A DNA stretch of 64,000 bases from Roseibium album (GTDB lineage: Bacteria > Pseudomonadota > Alphaproteobacteria > Rhizobiales > Stappiaceae), in assembly GCA_001404055.1 (NCBI GenBank), contig CXTY01000024.1:60175-124174 (forward strand). Reading direction: 5' to 3'. The notes below the pieces were generated by a model. That model worked only from the letters and a program-made list of their open reading frames with translations, was not told the origin of the DNA and made no database searches. A program made the position numbers and the translations under genes. Below, piece after piece: positions 63,600 to 64,000 of the stretch; position 1 is the stretch's first letter, and the number at the start of each line of letters is the position of its first letter.

Positions 63600-63782
63600 A
63601 GACAGCAACAATTAGACATGGGCAAGTCCTCCTGCCAACCTGAATCACAACCCGAATAGGGTTTGAATCCGCGTAATCGTAAACGTCGGCTAAGCGGATG
63701 GGGTGGATGGCTCCTGCATCATCCGGCGTCGCAATGCGCCATAGTGCAGTTGTCATGAACTGCTTATGAGAGGAGCCACCCA
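63600..63782 (+). ncRNA. Structured leader of an IS110 element, candidate bridge RNA
   Basis: This non-coding stretch before the transposase holds several small hairpins: GGCA/TGCC at 63621, AACCC/GGGTT at 63649, GGCG/CGCC at 63725 and GCAGTT/AACTGC at 63746. The last two are enclosed by GGCTCC (63709) and GGAGCC (63772). IS110-family elements encode a structured bridge RNA in such a leader that pairs with donor and target DNA. Exact ends and loops cannot be set here. Confidence 0.45.
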
Positions 63783-64000
63783 ATGCAAGTTACAACAATC
63801 GGCCTTGATTTGGCGAAGAACGTTTTTCAGGTCCATGGTATTGATGAACATGGTGAAGTTGCATTCAACCGCGCTCTGAGAAGGGGTCAAGTCCTGGCAT
63901 TTTTTGAACGCCTCGAGCCATGTTTGATCGGTATTGAGGCGTGTGGAACGAGCCACCACTGGGCGCGTGAATTGATCAAGTTGGGTCATAACGTCAAGCT
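63783..64000 (+). CDS. IS110 family transposase (partial)
   Basis: The first 72 residues of a DEDD-type recombinase. The RuvC-like start TIGLDLAKNVFQVHGID carries the first catalytic Asp (residue 9), and LIGIEACGTSHHWAREL the Glu at residue 52. These match IS110/IS1111 transposases, which have no DDE domain and insert without target duplication. Start ATG at 63783 behind GAGAGGAG. The rest lies beyond the window; whether it is intact is unknown. Confidence 0.93.
   Translation, partial: MQVTTIGLDLAKNVFQVHGIDEHGEVAFNRALRRGQVLAFFERLEPCLIGIEACGTSHHWARELIKLGHNVK

Larger units (their letters stand above)
63600..64000 (+). mobile_element. IS110 family insertion sequence, left part
   Basis: The element runs off the right edge. 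The left boundary is approximate, as IS110 elements lack clear terminal inverted repeats; 63553-63599 has nothing recognisable. It lies just after the MlrC gene and leaves that gene intact. Confidence 0.7.

Noticed and set aside
1..64000. CRISPR array, prophage, toxin-antitoxin or defence island
   Set aside because: No spaced direct repeats, phage structural genes or recognised defence genes are visible in the window.

Overview
The window reads as ordinary chromosome of a marine-type alphaproteobacterium of the Hyphomicrobiales, perhaps close to Roseibium/Labrenzia (Stappiaceae). This placement is inferred, not computed. It rests on a PodJ-like polarity protein, a SAM-II riboswitch before metZ, a class I lysyl-tRNA synthetase, the long alphaproteobacterial form of dCTP deaminase, a DUF6460 protein and the ligase-associated Lhr/PdeM/exonuclease repair set. 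Coding density is high and most genes are housekeeping or metabolic. The only clear mobile element is an IS110-type insertion sequence cut by the right edge.

Layout. 1-3.1 kb: tail of a probable hybrid kinase, a NarL/FixJ-type regulator, a double hot-dog thioesterase and a small exported protein. 3.3-14.7 kb: the four-gene DNA-repair set (ATP-dependent ligase, exonuclease, Lhr-type helicase, PdeM), with the ligase separated from the other three by a DEAD-box RNA helicase, a MipA/OmpV protein, a TetR regulator and two small proteins. 14.7-19.0 kb: AraC regulator with an ABM-fold protein, an AI-2E family permease, and a TIGR02186/TauE-SafE pair. 19.2-23.2 kb: a 1360-residue PodJ-like protein. 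23.7-30.9 kb: a MerR regulator (LiuR-like) followed by a beta-oxidation operon (acyl-CoA dehydrogenase, GST, thiolase, cupin, FadB-like protein).

31-44 kb: AraC regulator, a DUF6460 membrane protein, a histone-deacetylase-like amidohydrolase, a MATE exporter, pyrD with a DUF952 gene, a nuclease-fold protein, a YfbK-like von Willebrand protein, class I LysRS, TerB, DUF1194 and ApaG. 44.3-49.8 kb: a CDP-alcohol phosphatidyltransferase, a divergent LysR/LysE pair with an operator-like palindrome, metZ behind a SAM-II riboswitch plus intrinsic terminator, dCTP deaminase and an IMPACT protein. 49.8-57.6 kb: gamma-glutamyltransferase, a voltage-gated sodium channel, tRNA-Gly(CCC), alcohol dehydrogenase, a fructosamine-kinase-like protein, a zinc/cadmium P-type ATPase with a MerR-type promoter, and a VOC protein, with palindromic repeats in the gaps. 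58.0-63.6 kb: an RpiR regulator divergent from a TRAP transporter and an M81/MlrC protein, with three copies of an operator-like 15-mer between them. 63.6-64 kb: left part of an IS110 element with a structured leader that may encode a bridge RNA.

The best leads are regulatory or structural: the SAM-II/terminator leader, the repeated operator in the RpiR/TRAP/MlrC locus, a shared motif linking the MerR gene to the beta-oxidation operon, the divided repair module, the TIGR02186/TauE pair, and the IS110 leader. No CRISPR array, prophage or recognisable defence island was seen.
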